Numbered from the stretch's first letter, positions 10,641 to 23,040 are shown. The stretch: 64,000 nt of DNA from Dipteris shenzhenensis (GCA_047967505.1 CM106540.1); one strand, 5' to 3'. Notes: generated by a model not told the origin, from the sequence alone. Numbers and translations: made by a program.

Positions 10641-11083
10641 AACTAAAAATCAGGTGAAGATACATCCACAAAGCACACATAGGGAGGGTAGGGTGTGACT
10701 GGTGTATTGTGAAATACTATACGGGAAGAATCTTCAGCATAGAATAGCTCATAGACAATCTTGTAAGGACCAATCCTTATTGGTCCAAGCATGATATTGC
10801 ATCCATCTTTATAGGCGAGGGTTAGAGACACGGTGCTACATGAGGTTCTTCATCAAGGCAAACAAGAATGCCATCACAAATGTCAATAGTTGGAGAGCTT
10901 GCACATCACCTTCAGCTTCCTCCAATTCTTGTAGTCACCATGCTATTTCTTTAAGGGGTGTGCGGTCTGTCATCCTTCTTTTGAGAAATGTCCTTGACCT
11001 TTGTGATCATGTTTCGAAGTCGGTAAACTCGTATCAAATATGCACAACACGTAGTTTCATGATGACCATAACCTTTTCATTCC
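10641..11083. other. Unassigned stretch in gypsy-1 region
   Basis: A short minus-strand frame at 10643-10831 (IGPYKIVYEL) faintly resembles the integrase motif near the C-terminus of gypsy pol, but too weakly to name. The rest shows no coding signal. Confidence 0.3.
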
Positions 11084-11450
11084 TTACAAATGATCACCCT
11101 CATTCGTGGCTTGCGGCTCTGTTGGGGTGGTGCTTCCACTCGCTCCGCACCTTCCACCTTCCACTAACTTGTTCACACACGAGTTGAGAATCTCCTTGCA
11201 TCTCAAGCTGCTTGATGTGATGTTCTTGTGCCTTTTGTAGCCCAAAAATGAGTGCCGAGTACTCAACTTGGTTGCAATTTCTTGCAGGTGCTGACTTGCT
11301 ATAATAATACATCTCACCCCCTAGTGAATTGAGCTTCACACCCACACGCTTCACACCCACACGAGCAGCCTTGGTCGAAGGTTTGTATGCTCTGTCAAAT
11401 TGAAGGAGCAAAGATGTCATCACACCAAGACTAAAATCCGGACATCCCAA
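11084..11450 (-). pseudogene. RNase H fragment of a gypsy element
   Basis: Motifs NQVEYSALIFGLQKAQ and LEMQGDSQLVCEQVSG are those of the second, archaeal-type RNase H found downstream of RT in the Tat lineage of plant gypsy elements; a similar domain is in gypsy-2 at 56.0-56.3 kb. It lies upstream of the gag of gypsy-1, where pol does not belong, so it comes from a different element inserted here or rearranged. Confidence 0.7.
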
Positions 11451-12257
11451 GTTTCTTGGTAGTCCAAGATAGGTAGAAGGAGAGGGTGGGGAGAATTCAA
11501 TACTTGAGCAAGACGTTCAACACGAAATAAACTTGCAATTCTTTATTGATAGTTTATCTTTATACCAAAAAGAATTACAACTTGAAGCTCAAAATGAGGC
11601 ACAAAGGGTTGATTAGGTACAAAGGGATTCCTTGGTCGAAACATTATCAACCATAGCCGAGCCCTAGAAACCTTTGTAGTGAGATCAAGAAGAAATCATT
11701 CAAGACGAGCTTATCCACAGGAATTAATAAGCAAATGTGCCAAATATCCCCCCACGCTTGGGGAACATCCCACCCTTCAAAGAATGTCACCCTTTTAATT
11801 ACCTCCGATGTAGCAAGTAGCTCGATCACTGCACAATGAGTAGAATTGAAATCAAAGTCCTCCCATTGTATCACTAGTTCTTCACCTTGAATCATCCACA
11901 GTGTATCATCCAACCCATCGTCTCTTTGAGTAATGCTTTGTACAATAAGTTATTGAATATCGACATGAATATCAAGAAAGAGATCTCGCTAACTGGTAGT
12001 TGTAATGAGTGGAGGACCAAGCACCAAATCCTTGAAATCGTCAAAGTGACATAAATATCCACCCTCCTCGTGTGGTGTGCATCCAAGGCGTGAACTTGAA
12101 AAAGTTCAAAATCTACGATCTAGTGTGAGATTTGAATAGAGCACATGAAATGAAGTACTTTTGCTTTTTATAGCAAGAGGAAACTCCTCACAGTTAGAGA
12201 GTTACAGTTAAAGAAATTTCAACATGTAAGCAATTTCAGTACATTTTGATCACTTCC
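11451..12257 (-). other. Unassigned, LTR-like stretch
   Basis: It holds a minus-strand TATA-like TATAAAAA at 12165-12172 and AATAAA near 11542-11547 on the same strand, 620 bases apart, which would suit an LTR promoter and poly(A) signal. A minus-strand frame at 11647-11913 (88 codons) has no similarity I recognise. No matching second copy is in the window. Confidence 0.35.
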
Positions 12258-12335
12258 TATTTGTTGGCCCAGTGATAAATCTTCCTTCTGTGAAGGGGGA
12301 GTCTTGGGTTCAATTCCCACTCCTTAATAAAAGGA
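12258..12335 (+). mobile_element. tRNA-derived SINE head (candidate)
   Basis: An A-box match TGGCCCAGTGA at 12265-12275 (10 of 11) and an exact B-box GGTTCAATTCC at 12307-12317, 42 bases apart, form an internal Pol III promoter. A purine-rich tail follows. Cloverleaf arms of a working tRNA are not evident. SINEs of plants are usually 80-400 bp; the 3' limit is unclear, so this may be a truncated copy. Confidence 0.6.
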
Positions 12336-12361
12336 GAGGAGAAGAGAAGAGAAAGAGAAGA

Positions 12362-12560
12362 AGAAGATAGAGGGGCACGAGGTCTGTTACAGTTTTGCAA
12401 AAGCCCAGAAAATCTGTCGCGACCAAAAGAAGATAGAGGGGTGTGAGATCTATTACAGTTTTGTAGAAGCCCAAAAAATCTATCGCAACCAGAAGACAGG
12501 ATCTGTCCACGACCAAAAAATGTAGGAACCCAAAAAATATGTCGCGACTAGAAGACGCAT
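12362..12560. repeat. Degenerate 66-bp tandem repeat, about three units
   Basis: Two clear units start at 12362 and 12428 (AGAAGATAGAGGGG, then TTACAGTTTTG and TCGCGACC-like ends) and a decayed third follows. Non-coding minisatellite. Confidence 0.75.
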
Positions 12561-12917
12561 GCGCAGATGCACAACGGCAACTAGGGGGTGTGCGGGTGTA
12601 CCTAGAAGATGCACAAATGCACACGCATGAACCTAGAAGAAGCACGGATATTATAGTTTTGCAGATGCGATTGGTACAACTAGAAGATTCACATGTCAGA
12701 AGATGCACAGGAACCGCGAGCAGCAGGCACTCAGACTAAAGGCATAGAAGCAGGGAAGTTTTGCAGCCACACATACAAGAACCGTGAGCAGAGGGTATGG
12801 AGGCAAAGAAGCAAAAAATTACACACAGAAGATGTCGCAGAACTACACCCAATCGTAGGAGTAACGGATTTTATGCCACTAGCTATGGAGATTTCGATCC
12901 CAGCAGCCACACCATTT
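12561..12917 (-). other. Leader next to gypsy-1 5' LTR
   Basis: Mostly non-coding. Directly beside the LTR, the minus strand reads TGGTGTGGCTGCTGGGATC, which has the TGG start and position of a tRNA primer site, but I cannot assign the tRNA. Confidence 0.35.
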
Positions 12918-13583
12918 CTATTAACTAGAAAATAAATCAGGACAAGAGGCTAGATGCTAGGCATGGTGACGCTCGAGGGCCATAGAGGAAAAGGAAACGT
13001 GAGGGGAGAAGCATTAACATGGGTGGGGAAATAGAATGAAGAGGGGTGGGAATGAAGAGGGAGACTATGGCACAAGGGGAGAGGGAGAGGGGAAAGAGGA
13101 GCATGTACATGATGGGAGCAGGAATGTAGAGATGGAAACAACAAGGAAAGAGGGTCATGCTTTCTTTGAAAGAAAGGATGGGGGGAAATATCAAAGTACT
13201 AGCTAGGTGGCTTTACAAGAATGAGTGTGTCACATCAAGGAATAGCCCCTTCATTTTATAGCGAAGTGAGGGAGTCTCTCCCAATAAATGCATCCTCCCA
13301 CATGTATGGTGTGTGTGGAAGAGTCTCCCATGTGGGCTAGGCGGTTACACACTCTCAATTGTGTGCGACAACCCTTGGCCTCATTTTTCCACATATATCA
13401 ACCCCCATATCCCAAGTCTAAGATACTCTCTTGCTCTCTTTCCAATTTTATAATACGGTCGAACATCTAGGAGGACATGTGGAGGGTTGGCACAAGGAAT
13501 CTTGCCACCTCATCCTACTTTCCCCATTATTTAACTTGCACTCTTGGACTTTCTACACCTCCCCCACATGGGCCTATCCTACA
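12918..13583 (-). repeat. 5' LTR of gypsy-1, truncated
   Basis: Similar to 2914-3583 with scattered substitutions, and in the same orientation. It is cut at 13583, where repeat Y starts, losing the LTR start (U3). Confidence 0.8.
13254..13261 (-). promoter_or_regulatory. LTR TATA box (gypsy-1, 5' LTR)
   Basis: Minus-strand CTATAAAA at the position equivalent to 3250-3257 in the other LTR. Confidence 0.55.
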
Positions 13584-15310
13584 TAGTAGTTGCTTGCTCT
13601 CAGGTGGATACGTAGCCAAGTTTTTATGTGATCTATATGGGATGAAGCCTCTATAATTCATCACAGTAAGGAAAAATCTCGTACGAATATGATTCTCTCG
13701 GCTACTATGAATACCAGCAACAAGTATGGCTCTCTGCTAGAAAATCTCTATGCCAGCAAAGGAGTCTACCCCTATGCGCCAATCAAGCTAAACCATTGTA
13801 TAATTGCAACCTCCATTGCAGAGCAACACAAATCAAGTGCACCCTGAAGACAAGCTCGGTTTTCCATAGAGCAACATGCACATAACATAGGATGAACCCA
13901 AATACTGGTGCTCTCGAAATTATTACACAACGTCGGGGCCTAGAGGCCAAGGTCCCTGAGCTTTTGCTTGATAAGCGGAACAAATTTGTAGTTTTGCAAC
14001 ATTAGTTGTATGTCAAACAGAGTCGAGAACACATACTAATGGCTAGGCCACACCGGTGGCCTGCCCACACAAGAGCCCATACACCGCCTTCGTGAAGATG
14101 CACACGCAAAGTAGTAGACATGCAAAGTTTGGCTCTGAGGTGGATAACAAAGTTTGGCTCTAGCGATGAATGTATCTACATATTCGTGAGCCTTGTCGGG
14201 TGGAGTTTTTTGCTCAGATGTATCTATGTGCATAGTCCCCCGAAGTAGAAGCACAAAAATCATAGTTGAAAAAGTGTGCCCATACATGAACGTTTATAAA
14301 AATCTTCACCCAAGCTCGAAGGTAAGGTCCCTTCATCTCGAAGGTCTCTCTCAAGTGTAGAGCTTCATTGAGCCATGGAGAACAAAGTTCATTGTCTCCA
14401 ACATGCAATGATAAGTAGATTTAGATGCTACTCCTCCTCTCTTCAGGGTCATGTCCTCTGTTTCTCCATGCACAGAGCTTGAAGAGCCATCAACTCAAAA
14501 GATTAGGGAGGCTATGTGAAGGAAGGTGGACATGTACTTGCTCACATCTTCATCTTGTAGTTCAATTAAACACAGCTGTGTATTGGTCTTCCCCATCCTT
14601 CAAACTCCATATTAGTCCTCGTGATAGTTTATGATCCTTCTTGGAATTGTGGTCCAACCATTCTCCAATTATCTAGTGATTTATTTCTTGAGCTACGCGC
14701 CCAACTACTAAGCCAATATCAATGTCCCTTATTACTCCTGTCTCTCTGATCCAAGGGAGAATATGTACTAGAATATTTCTTACCCTTGGGCTTAGAAGGT
14801 AGCCATGGGGAAGATGTATTACCCCACGTGTTCCAACCCTCCCGAGGGATTTATGAGGCTTCTACTTGAGCATCAAGATCTAAGAAGTACTTGGATTAGC
14901 TCCATTTAATTCTCAACATGACTAAGTGGATGGACCTAGTGGTCCAAGTCCAATGTGTGTCACCCTATTAAGTGGTGGTCCAAAACATACCTTGGGTCCA
15001 AAAGATACTTATTGAATATAACCCCTCTTTTTCTCCTTGGGCTAAAAGTTCTTTAGCGGGATGCCTAGCTTCCAAGGGTCGAAGTAGGTGCTCTAGAATA
15101 CTGTCTTGGGAAAATATATCCATTAGAGCCAAAAGATACCATCTTCTCATTATCAAACATGTAGAGTACTTTTTTAAGTGCATGCCAATAATCCAAATTC
15201 ATGGTAGATACCCGATCATTTGCAAAAGCAAAATTCTCCCATTTAATATAAATGCATCCAGTGTTCAAGCATACACATCATCACCCAACCATCAGCTGGA
15301 GGACACCATG
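13584..15310. repeat. Repeat Y, copy A
   Basis: Similar along its length to 18540-20212 and in part to 23041-24436. A 64-codon minus-strand frame (14214-14408; LRETFEMKGPYLRA) is also open in both other copies. A segment near 15160-15260 is absent from copy B. No transposase, pol or RNA gene is seen. Here Y abuts the gypsy-1 LTR, while copies B and C follow repeat X. Confidence 0.8.
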
Positions 15311-15571
15311 ATCTTCATGTGTTATAGATTATTCTTGTTCTACATCCTACCTGGAAAGGCACTGCGTTGGATATCAAGCATCAGGTCATTTATTTCCATG
15401 TCTTGTAAAACCAATGCAAATATTGGTTTCTCCCATTTATGTGGTGTGGTGGGAGAATATTGTATTCAATTGTTCTAGAAATATGTGATGAATAGCATTT
15501 TGATTTCTAACACAGTGCCACATGCCCAATTTTTAAAGGCAATTAGGTGGTTTAGGGTAAAATGAAGACAT
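15311..15571. other. Unassigned stretch
   Basis: Beyond the point where copies A and B of Y part. No coding or structural signal noted. Confidence 0.3.
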
Positions 15572-15874
15572 TCATTTGAAGCCAATATTTTCTTGCTTGG
15601 CCTTTTCATAATCCTCTTTTTGCATAAGATTGTATCTTTGTGTTTGAGGTTTCTTAGGTGGTGCCTTAGAAACCTCCTTCTTGAAGTGCCCCTTCCTTTT
15701 CAAATTGGGAAATTTGTTGAACTTATCAACAAAACTATTTTGTTCTAAAATTCCAGCTTTGTATTTATCCATAGTGTCATCATATATTTGGGCATATATA
15801 ATTGCTTCTTCAAAGGTCTTGGGAGAATTTCTTCTCAACTCAACCTTGTAGGTGTCAAGTTTCTCTATTTGCAT
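15572..15874 (-). pseudogene. gypsy Gag C-terminal fragment
   Basis: The 100-codon frame holds ELRRNSPKTFEEAIIYAQIYDD, the helix that ends the Gag core in plant gypsy elements (pattern 'P-K-T-hydrophobic-EEA-x-x-x-A'), then a Lys-rich tail that usually leads to a zinc knuckle, which is absent. A short isolated fragment. Confidence 0.65.
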
Positions 15875-16179
15875 TGTTCCTCTTCCCTTCTAAGTTCTTG
15901 CCCAACCTCACGTCACTTGAATTGTTGGATGCTTATATTAACAACTTCACAGGATCACTGAAATATGTTTGTAATGATATATGCAAAGCAACCTCAAAGA
16001 AGTTCTAGCACTCCTTTGCGACTCCCATGCACAATGTTGACAGTTTGAGTAGATACAATGATTACAAATGGAAATAATACTCTTGCTCCTCATCTGTTGA
16101 CTCAACGTTCACTAGAAATTGCTTCTGTATGGATTCTACCCCTTCTTCATTGCTCATAGATATGTTGCTATTGTTGAGT
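15875..16179. other. Unassigned stretch
   Basis: No reading frame with recognisable similarity; sits between a gypsy gag fragment and a copia integrase fragment. Confidence 0.3.
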
Positions 16180-16700
16180 TAAAGCTATCTCTTTCTTTAG
16201 GTTCTGAGAGCTATTATGACCTCACTAATACTTCCTCTAGGTCGTCATCTAGCGAGATCACTTCTTTAGGAACATGAACATAAGCTGCACAACCAAATAC
16301 TTTCAAATGCAAAATATCTAGCTTTTTGCCCACTGTATTTGTCCTCAGGTGTCATATCACGAAGAGCTATAGTGGGGGTTCTATTCATAATGTACACAAT
16401 AGTTGCTACTGCTTCATTCTAGAAGTAATCAAGTATCTTTTTCTCATTCAACATGGCCCTTGCAACTTTTGCAATGTGCTTTTCTTTCCTTCTGCTAAGG
16501 GGTAGACCTGCATGAGTACTTCCTCTGAATTCCCTGCTCTTTTAAAAAATTATCAACTTCATCTGAGAAACAATCATCCATGTAGGATTTGGTCTCTCTG
16601 AAATTCTTGATCCTTTTCTCAACCAAATCGTCTAGTTTATCCGTACAGAAGTTCATAAAATGTGGTTCCAATCATACAAGGGGTAATTCTTGGGCAATAT
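16180..16700 (-). pseudogene. copia integrase fragment
   Basis: Broken minus-strand frames give FLKEQGIQRKYSC, the QNG/ERK region, then AVATIVYIMNRTP-like and YVHVPKE, parallel to 63491-63960 of copia-2. The catalytic Glu region is recognisable but frame is lost several times. A second copia relic unrelated in orientation to its gag neighbour. Confidence 0.7.
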
Positions 16701-16707
16701 CAAGTGT

Positions 16708-17124
16708 TCACAGCTTATGCCAAACATCAATTACTAATTGCAAAGTTCCTTCCATGCTATAATTACTCTTAACAATAGGACCCAATCCTTTTTGGATTTC
16801 TTTCCTTAAAGTTTGCATCTTAACAATGGTACAATCCAATGTTACCACATGCCCCCATTTTTCATGCCTAAACTTAGAGAAGGCCTTAGTATTGCAATTA
16901 TCAACACCATTCATACAGGTTGCTTTTGGCTTACATAATATTGAAAATAATGGCTTAGTAAACTTCCAACCAAAAGGAACATGTTTTAAAATTTCACTCC
17001 CATTAGTCAACTCCCACAAGTGAAAAAGTTTCGCAATCCATTTCTTAATAGAGAAGAATTCCAGCAATGGGTTGTCAAATAACACATGAAAAAACAAGCC
17101 TGAGGTTCCTCTAATACTATCCAA
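16708..17124 (-). other. Unidentified 138-codon reading frame
   Basis: A continuous minus-strand frame with ordinary amino-acid make-up (FHLWELTNGSEILKHVPFGW, KWGHVVTLDCTIVKM). I do not recognise the family. It abuts the copia integrase fragment on one side and repeat X on the other. It has no clear start context and could be a captured exon, part of an unknown element, or chance. Confidence 0.3.
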
Positions 17125-17208
17125 AGCAAATATGTTGCATCATTGACAACAATAAAAAATATGGCCGATCTACAGAACGCTAGTTTCTTCATGTGCCGAT
17201 AGGCAAGC

Positions 17209-18539
17209 ATCTGATGGAGAGGTATGCCACTCACCTGGCACCATCACAACAAAAATGAAGATTAGAAAAATACATTTTTGGTGTGGAAGCCAGGCTTCAA
17301 TGTTGGCGCACAGTTGTTATCAATGTCACTCTATCTAGATTAGCATCAAATATTCGCATTCTTATAAAACATACTTTGGCAAAAAATGTCAGAATTCTAG
17401 TAAGTTGTGGTAAGCAGAAAGGTAGAATATAACAAGTGAAGTGTTGAGTAAAGCGACGATTAAAGATATTAATCATGAAATGGAACTCTCCAATTTCCAT
17501 TTCATAGTAATCCATGCTCATAAACTTGCAAGATAAAATCTTAAAAGGGTCTCCAATTCTTGCATCGCCAGGGTCATTCCATTCATGAGTAGAAAGGATT
17601 ATCCCACTAAGGGATGTTATAATGAATTCAAAACCAATAGAAATATGTCTTGACTAACCCCTGTATCATAAATATCACACTTTAGGCTTAATGCCTCCTT
17701 GACCTTGGGACTTGCCCCAAAAAACTTCATATAATGAGCCCATCAGGTCAGTTGATAGTAAATTGAATGTAAGTAATACCAATGGTCCTCCTCTTATCCC
17801 AAAAAACTAATGCATAATGAAGCTATGTGTACTTCCACATTTATGGGAGCTCTTTGGTTAAAATATAAATAAACATTATGCCAAGGCTAACGAGATATAG
17901 ATATATTTACACACGTATAAATGCCATGATTAGAGACAAATATATATATACATGTATATATGCCAAGGCCTTTTCGTATATATATGTCAAGGCTAATGAG
18001 AACCCATATAATTAGTAGTTTCTAGCAAAGAAACTCATGTTAATATGAAATGAAGAATCAATAAAGAGACTCTAAAATGCCTAAGTCTTCATCGCAAAAA
18101 TAAAGAGACTCTAAGATGCCTACATCTTCATCCTAAAAAGGCCTCTCAAGTCCATATCCCATAAAAAGTAAACTGTTCTTATGAAGAAGTAATAAAGGTT
18201 TTGCAACTACACTCTTAAGCTTCCATGTTGTGCTACTTATTTGTAACCAAAATATCGTGGACAACTATAAAGAATAGCAGACTCTGGAATATAGTGCTCT
18301 GCTCAATGAAATCCCAATACGGGCACTAGAGAATTAGCTCTTCTCAAGGAGACAGACTGTAAGATGAATTGGAAGACCATCATGTATTTTAACACAGGCT
18401 CAACTACAGAGTTCTCAGTCACTACAGAGCTTCTAGGGGTCTAGCAAGAGAGGTAACGATATGCATAGCCAGAGAGGCAAGTCATGTATATTCCCAGTAC
18501 GAGATCCTTATGGCCTGCTTACAAGTCTCGAAGTGGCTG
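17209..18539. repeat. Repeat X, copy B (5' part missing)
   Basis: Starts within X at CATCTGATGGAGAGG and continues without a break into Y. The minus-strand X frame is open here for about 119 codons (17297-17653). Compared with copy C it lacks 417 bp at about 18302, between GCT microhomologies. Confidence 0.8.
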
Positions 18540-20212
18540 TAGTAGTTGTTTGCTCTCAGGTGGATACGTAGCCAAGTTTTTGTGTGATCTATATGGGATG
18601 AAGCCTCTATAATTCATCACAGGAAGGGAAAATCTCGTACGAATATGATTCTCCGGGCTACTATGAATGCAGGCTACTACGAATACCAGAAACAAGTATG
18701 GTTCTTCGGTGGAAAATCTCTATGCTAGCAAAGGAGTCTACCCCTATCTCTCAGAGGTGCCAGTCAAGCTAAACCATTGTATAATTGCAACCTCCATTGC
18801 AGAGCAACACAAGTAAAGTGTGCCCTGAAGACAAGCTAGGTTTTCCACAGAGCAACATGCACATAACATAAGATGAGCCCAAATATTGGTGCTCTCAAAA
18901 TTATTATACGACATCGGACCATGGACATGGAGGCCAAGGTCTCTGAGCTTTTTCTCAAAAAGCCGAAACGAATTTGTAGTTTTGCAACATTAGTTGTATG
19001 TCAAACAAAGTCAAGAACATAGACTAATGGCTAGGCCACACGGGTGGCTTGCCCACACAAGAGCCCATACATTGCCTTCATGAAGATGCACACGCAAAGT
19101 AGTAGACACGCAAAGTCTAGCTTTGAGGTAGATAACAAAGTCTTGCTTTGGAGATGAATGTATCTACATATTCATGAGCCTTGTCGGGTGGAGTTTCTAG
19201 CTCAAATGTATATGTGTGCATAGTCACCCAAAGTAGAAGCACAAAAATTATAGTTGAAAAAGCGTGCCAATGCATGAAGGTTTATAAAAATCCTCACTTG
19301 AGCTCGAAGGTAAGGTCCCTTCATCTGGAAGGTTTCTCTCAACTGCAGAGTTTCATTCAGCCGTGGAGAACGAAGTTCATTTTCTCCAATGTGCAATGAT
19401 AAGTAGATTTAGATGTACTCCACCCCTCTTCAAGGTCATGTCCTCTGTTTCTCCATGCACGGAGCTCAGAGACCATCGACTCAAAAGCTCAGGGAATCTA
19501 TTCGAGGGAAGGTGGAGATGTACTTGCTCACGTCTTCATCTTGCAGTTCAATTACATGCAGCTTTGTATAAGTCTTCCCCATCCTTCAAACTCCATATTA
19601 GTCCCCGTGATATTTTATGATCCTTCTTAGAACCGTGGTCCAACCATTCTCTAATTATCTAGAGATTTCTTTCTTGAGCTACGCGCCCAAGTACTAAGCC
19701 AATATCAATGTCCCTTAGTAGTCATGTCTCTCTGATCCAAGTGAGAATATGTACTAGAATATTTCTTACACGGGCTTAGAAGGTAGCCATGGGGAAGATG
19801 TATTACCCCACGTGTTCCAACCCTCCCGAGGGATTTATGAGGCTTCTACTTGAGCATCAAGGTCTAAGAAGTACTTGGATGAGCTCCATTTAATTCTAAG
19901 CATGACTAAGTGGATGGACCTAGTGGTCCGTCCAATGTGTGTCACCCTTTTAAGTGGTGGTCCAAAAGATACCTTGGGTCCAAAAGATACTTATTGAATA
20001 TAACTCCTCTTTTTCTCCCTAGGCTTAAAGTTCTTTAAGGGGATGCCTAGCTTCCAAGGGTCAAAGTAGGTGCTCTGGAATACTATCTTGGTAAAATATA
20101 TCCGTTAGATCCAAGAGACGCCATCTTCTCATTATCAAGCATACACATCATCACCCAATGTTCAAGCATACACATCATCACCCAACCATCAATTGGAGGA
20201 CACCATGATCTC
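18540..20212. repeat. Repeat Y, copy B
   Basis: Continuous with X copy B, so X and Y are one long unit of about 3 kb or more. The minus-strand 64-codon frame is at 19202-19396 (LRETFQMKGPYLRA). A short local duplication of ATACACATCATCACCCAA lies near 20145-20180. Confidence 0.8.
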
Positions 20213-20994
20213 AAAGGGTGTGTGTGTGTGTTTTTCCCACCGACCGTATTCCCGCCGCAGGCCTGATACACAATCTAAGTGAGGGCAATAGTCCGCCGAT
20301 CACAATGGATTGGGTCAGGATACTGCCCTAGATTAAGTCATAAACTTAAACTTAAACTCAAATGGATATACTAGTGTCTCAATCCTCTCTAATGAGTAAG
20401 TGAAAAGTAAATAAGAGTATCAATCCTCTCTAACCAGTCGGTTGAGGGTATCAATCCTTATTAGACTAGTAGGTCAGGGATTTTTTGTAAAGTGTATCAA
20501 GTCCAAGACGCTCACCCAGTTGGTTGAGGGTATCAATCCTTAGTATCAAAAGAACTATCTTCTTATGAGAATTAACACTTCAAGCTTTTAGCTAGATTAT
20601 CTCTACTATATGGAGACTTATTGTGAATATCAAATACGTAGAGAGGAACTACAATTTCTTGTAGACTTTTCATATCATGGGCAAATGTGGATGCATTCAA
20701 TAACTTGATGTTGGTCCAAGCATCAAGGCCTAGCAACCAAGGGAAGGGGTTGGTCCCATGGTTCCCATGCCACAATAAGGCTTGAAACTTAAATTTGTCA
20801 AAACCAGTCAACCCAAGTATATCCATTAGTCATAAGATTTTTTAAATCTTACAATGGACATACTAGTATGAGTTCATCCTATCAAAAAATCTATCCTGCT
20901 ACACTACTAGACTAGTTTCCAGTGTTAAAGTAAACCAATTGCAAGCATCCACTTCTGCCCTTTTCAAACACCTAGTGAGAGTAGTCCATTAGTA
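20213..20994. other. Unassigned spacer with short repeats
   Basis: Begins with a (GT)7 run at 20219-20232. Two copies of GTTGAGGGTATCAATCCTT lie at about 20440-20460 and 20525-20545. A minus-strand 84-codon frame at 20572-20826 (FQALLWHGNHGTNPFPWLLG) reads like protein but matches nothing I know. Confidence 0.35.
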
Positions 20995-21129
20995 ACCAAC
21001 CTATTAATACTACATAACTGAGAATAGTCCATATCATACCGTTCCTTCTGATAAAGTATCAAAGTGAGAGTAGTCCATTAGTAACCAACCTCTTAATACT
21101 GCATAAGTGAGAATAGTCCATATCATACC
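20977..21129. repeat. Short tandem duplication at start of X copy C
   Basis: Two adjacent units of roughly 80 bases share GTGAGAGTAGTCCATTAG and TGAGAATAGTCCATATCATA. Local slippage or unequal exchange at the X boundary. Confidence 0.75.
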
Positions 21130-23040
21130 AAAATACATTGCAGAAAGTACAAAAAGTACATTTTTATAATCACATTCATGTCAATACATTGCAAAAAGTA
21201 CAAAAATATTGATGGCTAGTCTCCCATAGAATGTCCAATCCTAATTATCAGTACTTGGAGATAATCCATTGTAGAGTTTGTCTCAAGGTTGCCAACACCG
21301 TATCTTCACGCCTTAGATTTTACAATGCAAATCTGATGGAGAGGTATGCTACTCACTGGCACCATCACAACAAAAATGAAGGTTAGAACAATACATTTTT
21401 GCTATGGAACCAGGCTTCAATGCTGGCACATAGTTGTTATCCATGTCACTCTATCTAGATTAGCATCAAATCTTGGCATTCTTATAAAACATACGTTGGC
21501 CAAAAATGTCAGAATTCTAGTAAGTTGTGGTAAGTAAAAGGTAGAATATAACAGGTGAAGTGTTCAGTAAAGTGATGGCTAAAGACATTAATCATGAAAT
21601 GGAACTCTCTAGTTTCCATTTCAAAGTAATCCATGCCCATAAACCTACAAGATAAAATCATAAAAGGGTCTCCAATTCTTGCATCATCACAGTCATTCCA
21701 TTCATAAGTAGAAAGGATTATCCCACTAAGGCGTGTTATAATGAATTCAAAACCAATAGAAATATGTATTAGAAATATGTATTGACTAACCCTTGTATCA
21801 TAAATATCACACTTTAGGCTTAATGCCTCCTTGACCTTGGGACTTGCCCCAATAATGTGCCCATCACGTCAGTTGACAGTAATTGAATGTAAGTAATACC
21901 AATGGTCCTCCTCTTATCCCAATGAAAGTAATGTATAATGAAGCTATGTGTACTTCCACATTTATAGGATCTCTTTGGTTAAAATATAAATAAACATTGT
22001 GCCAAGGCTAACAAGATATACATATATTTACATAAGTATAAATGCCAAGATTAGAGGCAAATATATATATACCCATATATATGCCAAGGCCTTTTTGCAT
22101 ATATCTGTCAAGGCTAATGAGAACCCATATATTTAATAGTTTCTAGCAAATAAAATCATGTTAATACGAAATGAAAAATCAACAAAAAGACTCTAAAATG
22201 CCGAAGTCTTCATCCCAAAAAGGCCTCTTAAGTCCATATCCCATAAAAAGTAAACTCTTCTTATGAAGAAGTAATAAAGGTTTTGCAACTACACTCTTAA
22301 GCTTCCATGTTGTGCTACTTATTTGTAATCAAAATATCGTGGACAACTATAAAGAATAGCAGGCTCTGGAATATAGTGCTCTGCTACTGAACCATCCAAG
22401 AAATCTATATTGTTTGGAAATCTACGATCCTTTGGTGTGGAGATTCTCAAACAACCCATCTTGTCAGTAAGTGAGTTGCAAGGATATAGCCTTGTGAGAA
22501 TGATGTGGCATCAAAGCGTAACGACCTCTTCTATTTAAGTATCCACTAGAGAACCCATATCCTGTATTATCATGGATCTCTCTAAGGTGGAAGAGCTTAC
22601 GGCCTTTGTAACCTTTTCCATCTTTTTCTCTTGTTACAGTGACTACTAGGTAATTACGAAAGTTGCATATAGACTCACAGGCAAGAATGATGCATTCGGT
22701 GCTTATGCCTTCTAGAACAAATATATATGCTTGATTCACAATTATCAATCATAAGAGACTATGAGAACAAGATCACAATTCTGTCTCGAGGCTTCCCAGG
22801 CTCAATGAAATCCCAATACGGCGGGCTCTAGAGAATTAGCTCTTCTTGAGGAGACAGACTATAAGATGAATTGGAAGACCATCGTGTATTTTAACACAGG
22901 CTCAACTATAGAGTTCTCAGTGGCTACAGAGCTTCTAGGGGTCTAGCAAGAGAGGTAATGATATGTATAGCCAGAGAGGCAAGTCATGTATATTCCTAGT
23001 ACAAAATCCTTATGGCCTGCTTACAAGTCTCAAAGTGGCT
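20995..23040. repeat. Repeat X, copy C
   Basis: Matches copies B and D and runs on into Y at 23041. It has a 417-bp block (22386-22802) absent from copy B. In that block a 95-codon minus-strand frame at 22464-22748 (GYKGRKLFHLREIHDNTGYG) and a following frame look protein-like. Confidence 0.8.

Larger units (their letters stand above)
2914..13583 (-). mobile_element. gypsy-1, nested and decayed Ty3/gypsy element
   Basis: Read on the minus strand: truncated 5' LTR (12918-13583), leader, gag (about 10640 back to 8980), protease (to 8404), a nested TR-GAG element, RT, an internal deletion, integrase and 3' LTR (2914-3920). The two LTR copies share a minus-strand TATA box and start at the same internal base pattern. 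The region 10641-12560 holds material that does not fit one clean element, so other insertions lie inside. All coding parts carry stops or frameshifts. Confidence 0.7.

Noticed and set aside
10643-10831. Integrase C-terminal motif (IGPYKIVYEL)
   Set aside because: Resemblance to the usual SPY-x-LVYG motif is too weak and out of place upstream of gag.
12258-12335. Functional tRNA gene
   Set aside because: A and B boxes fit, but I cannot draw acceptor and anticodon arms; a SINE head is more likely.
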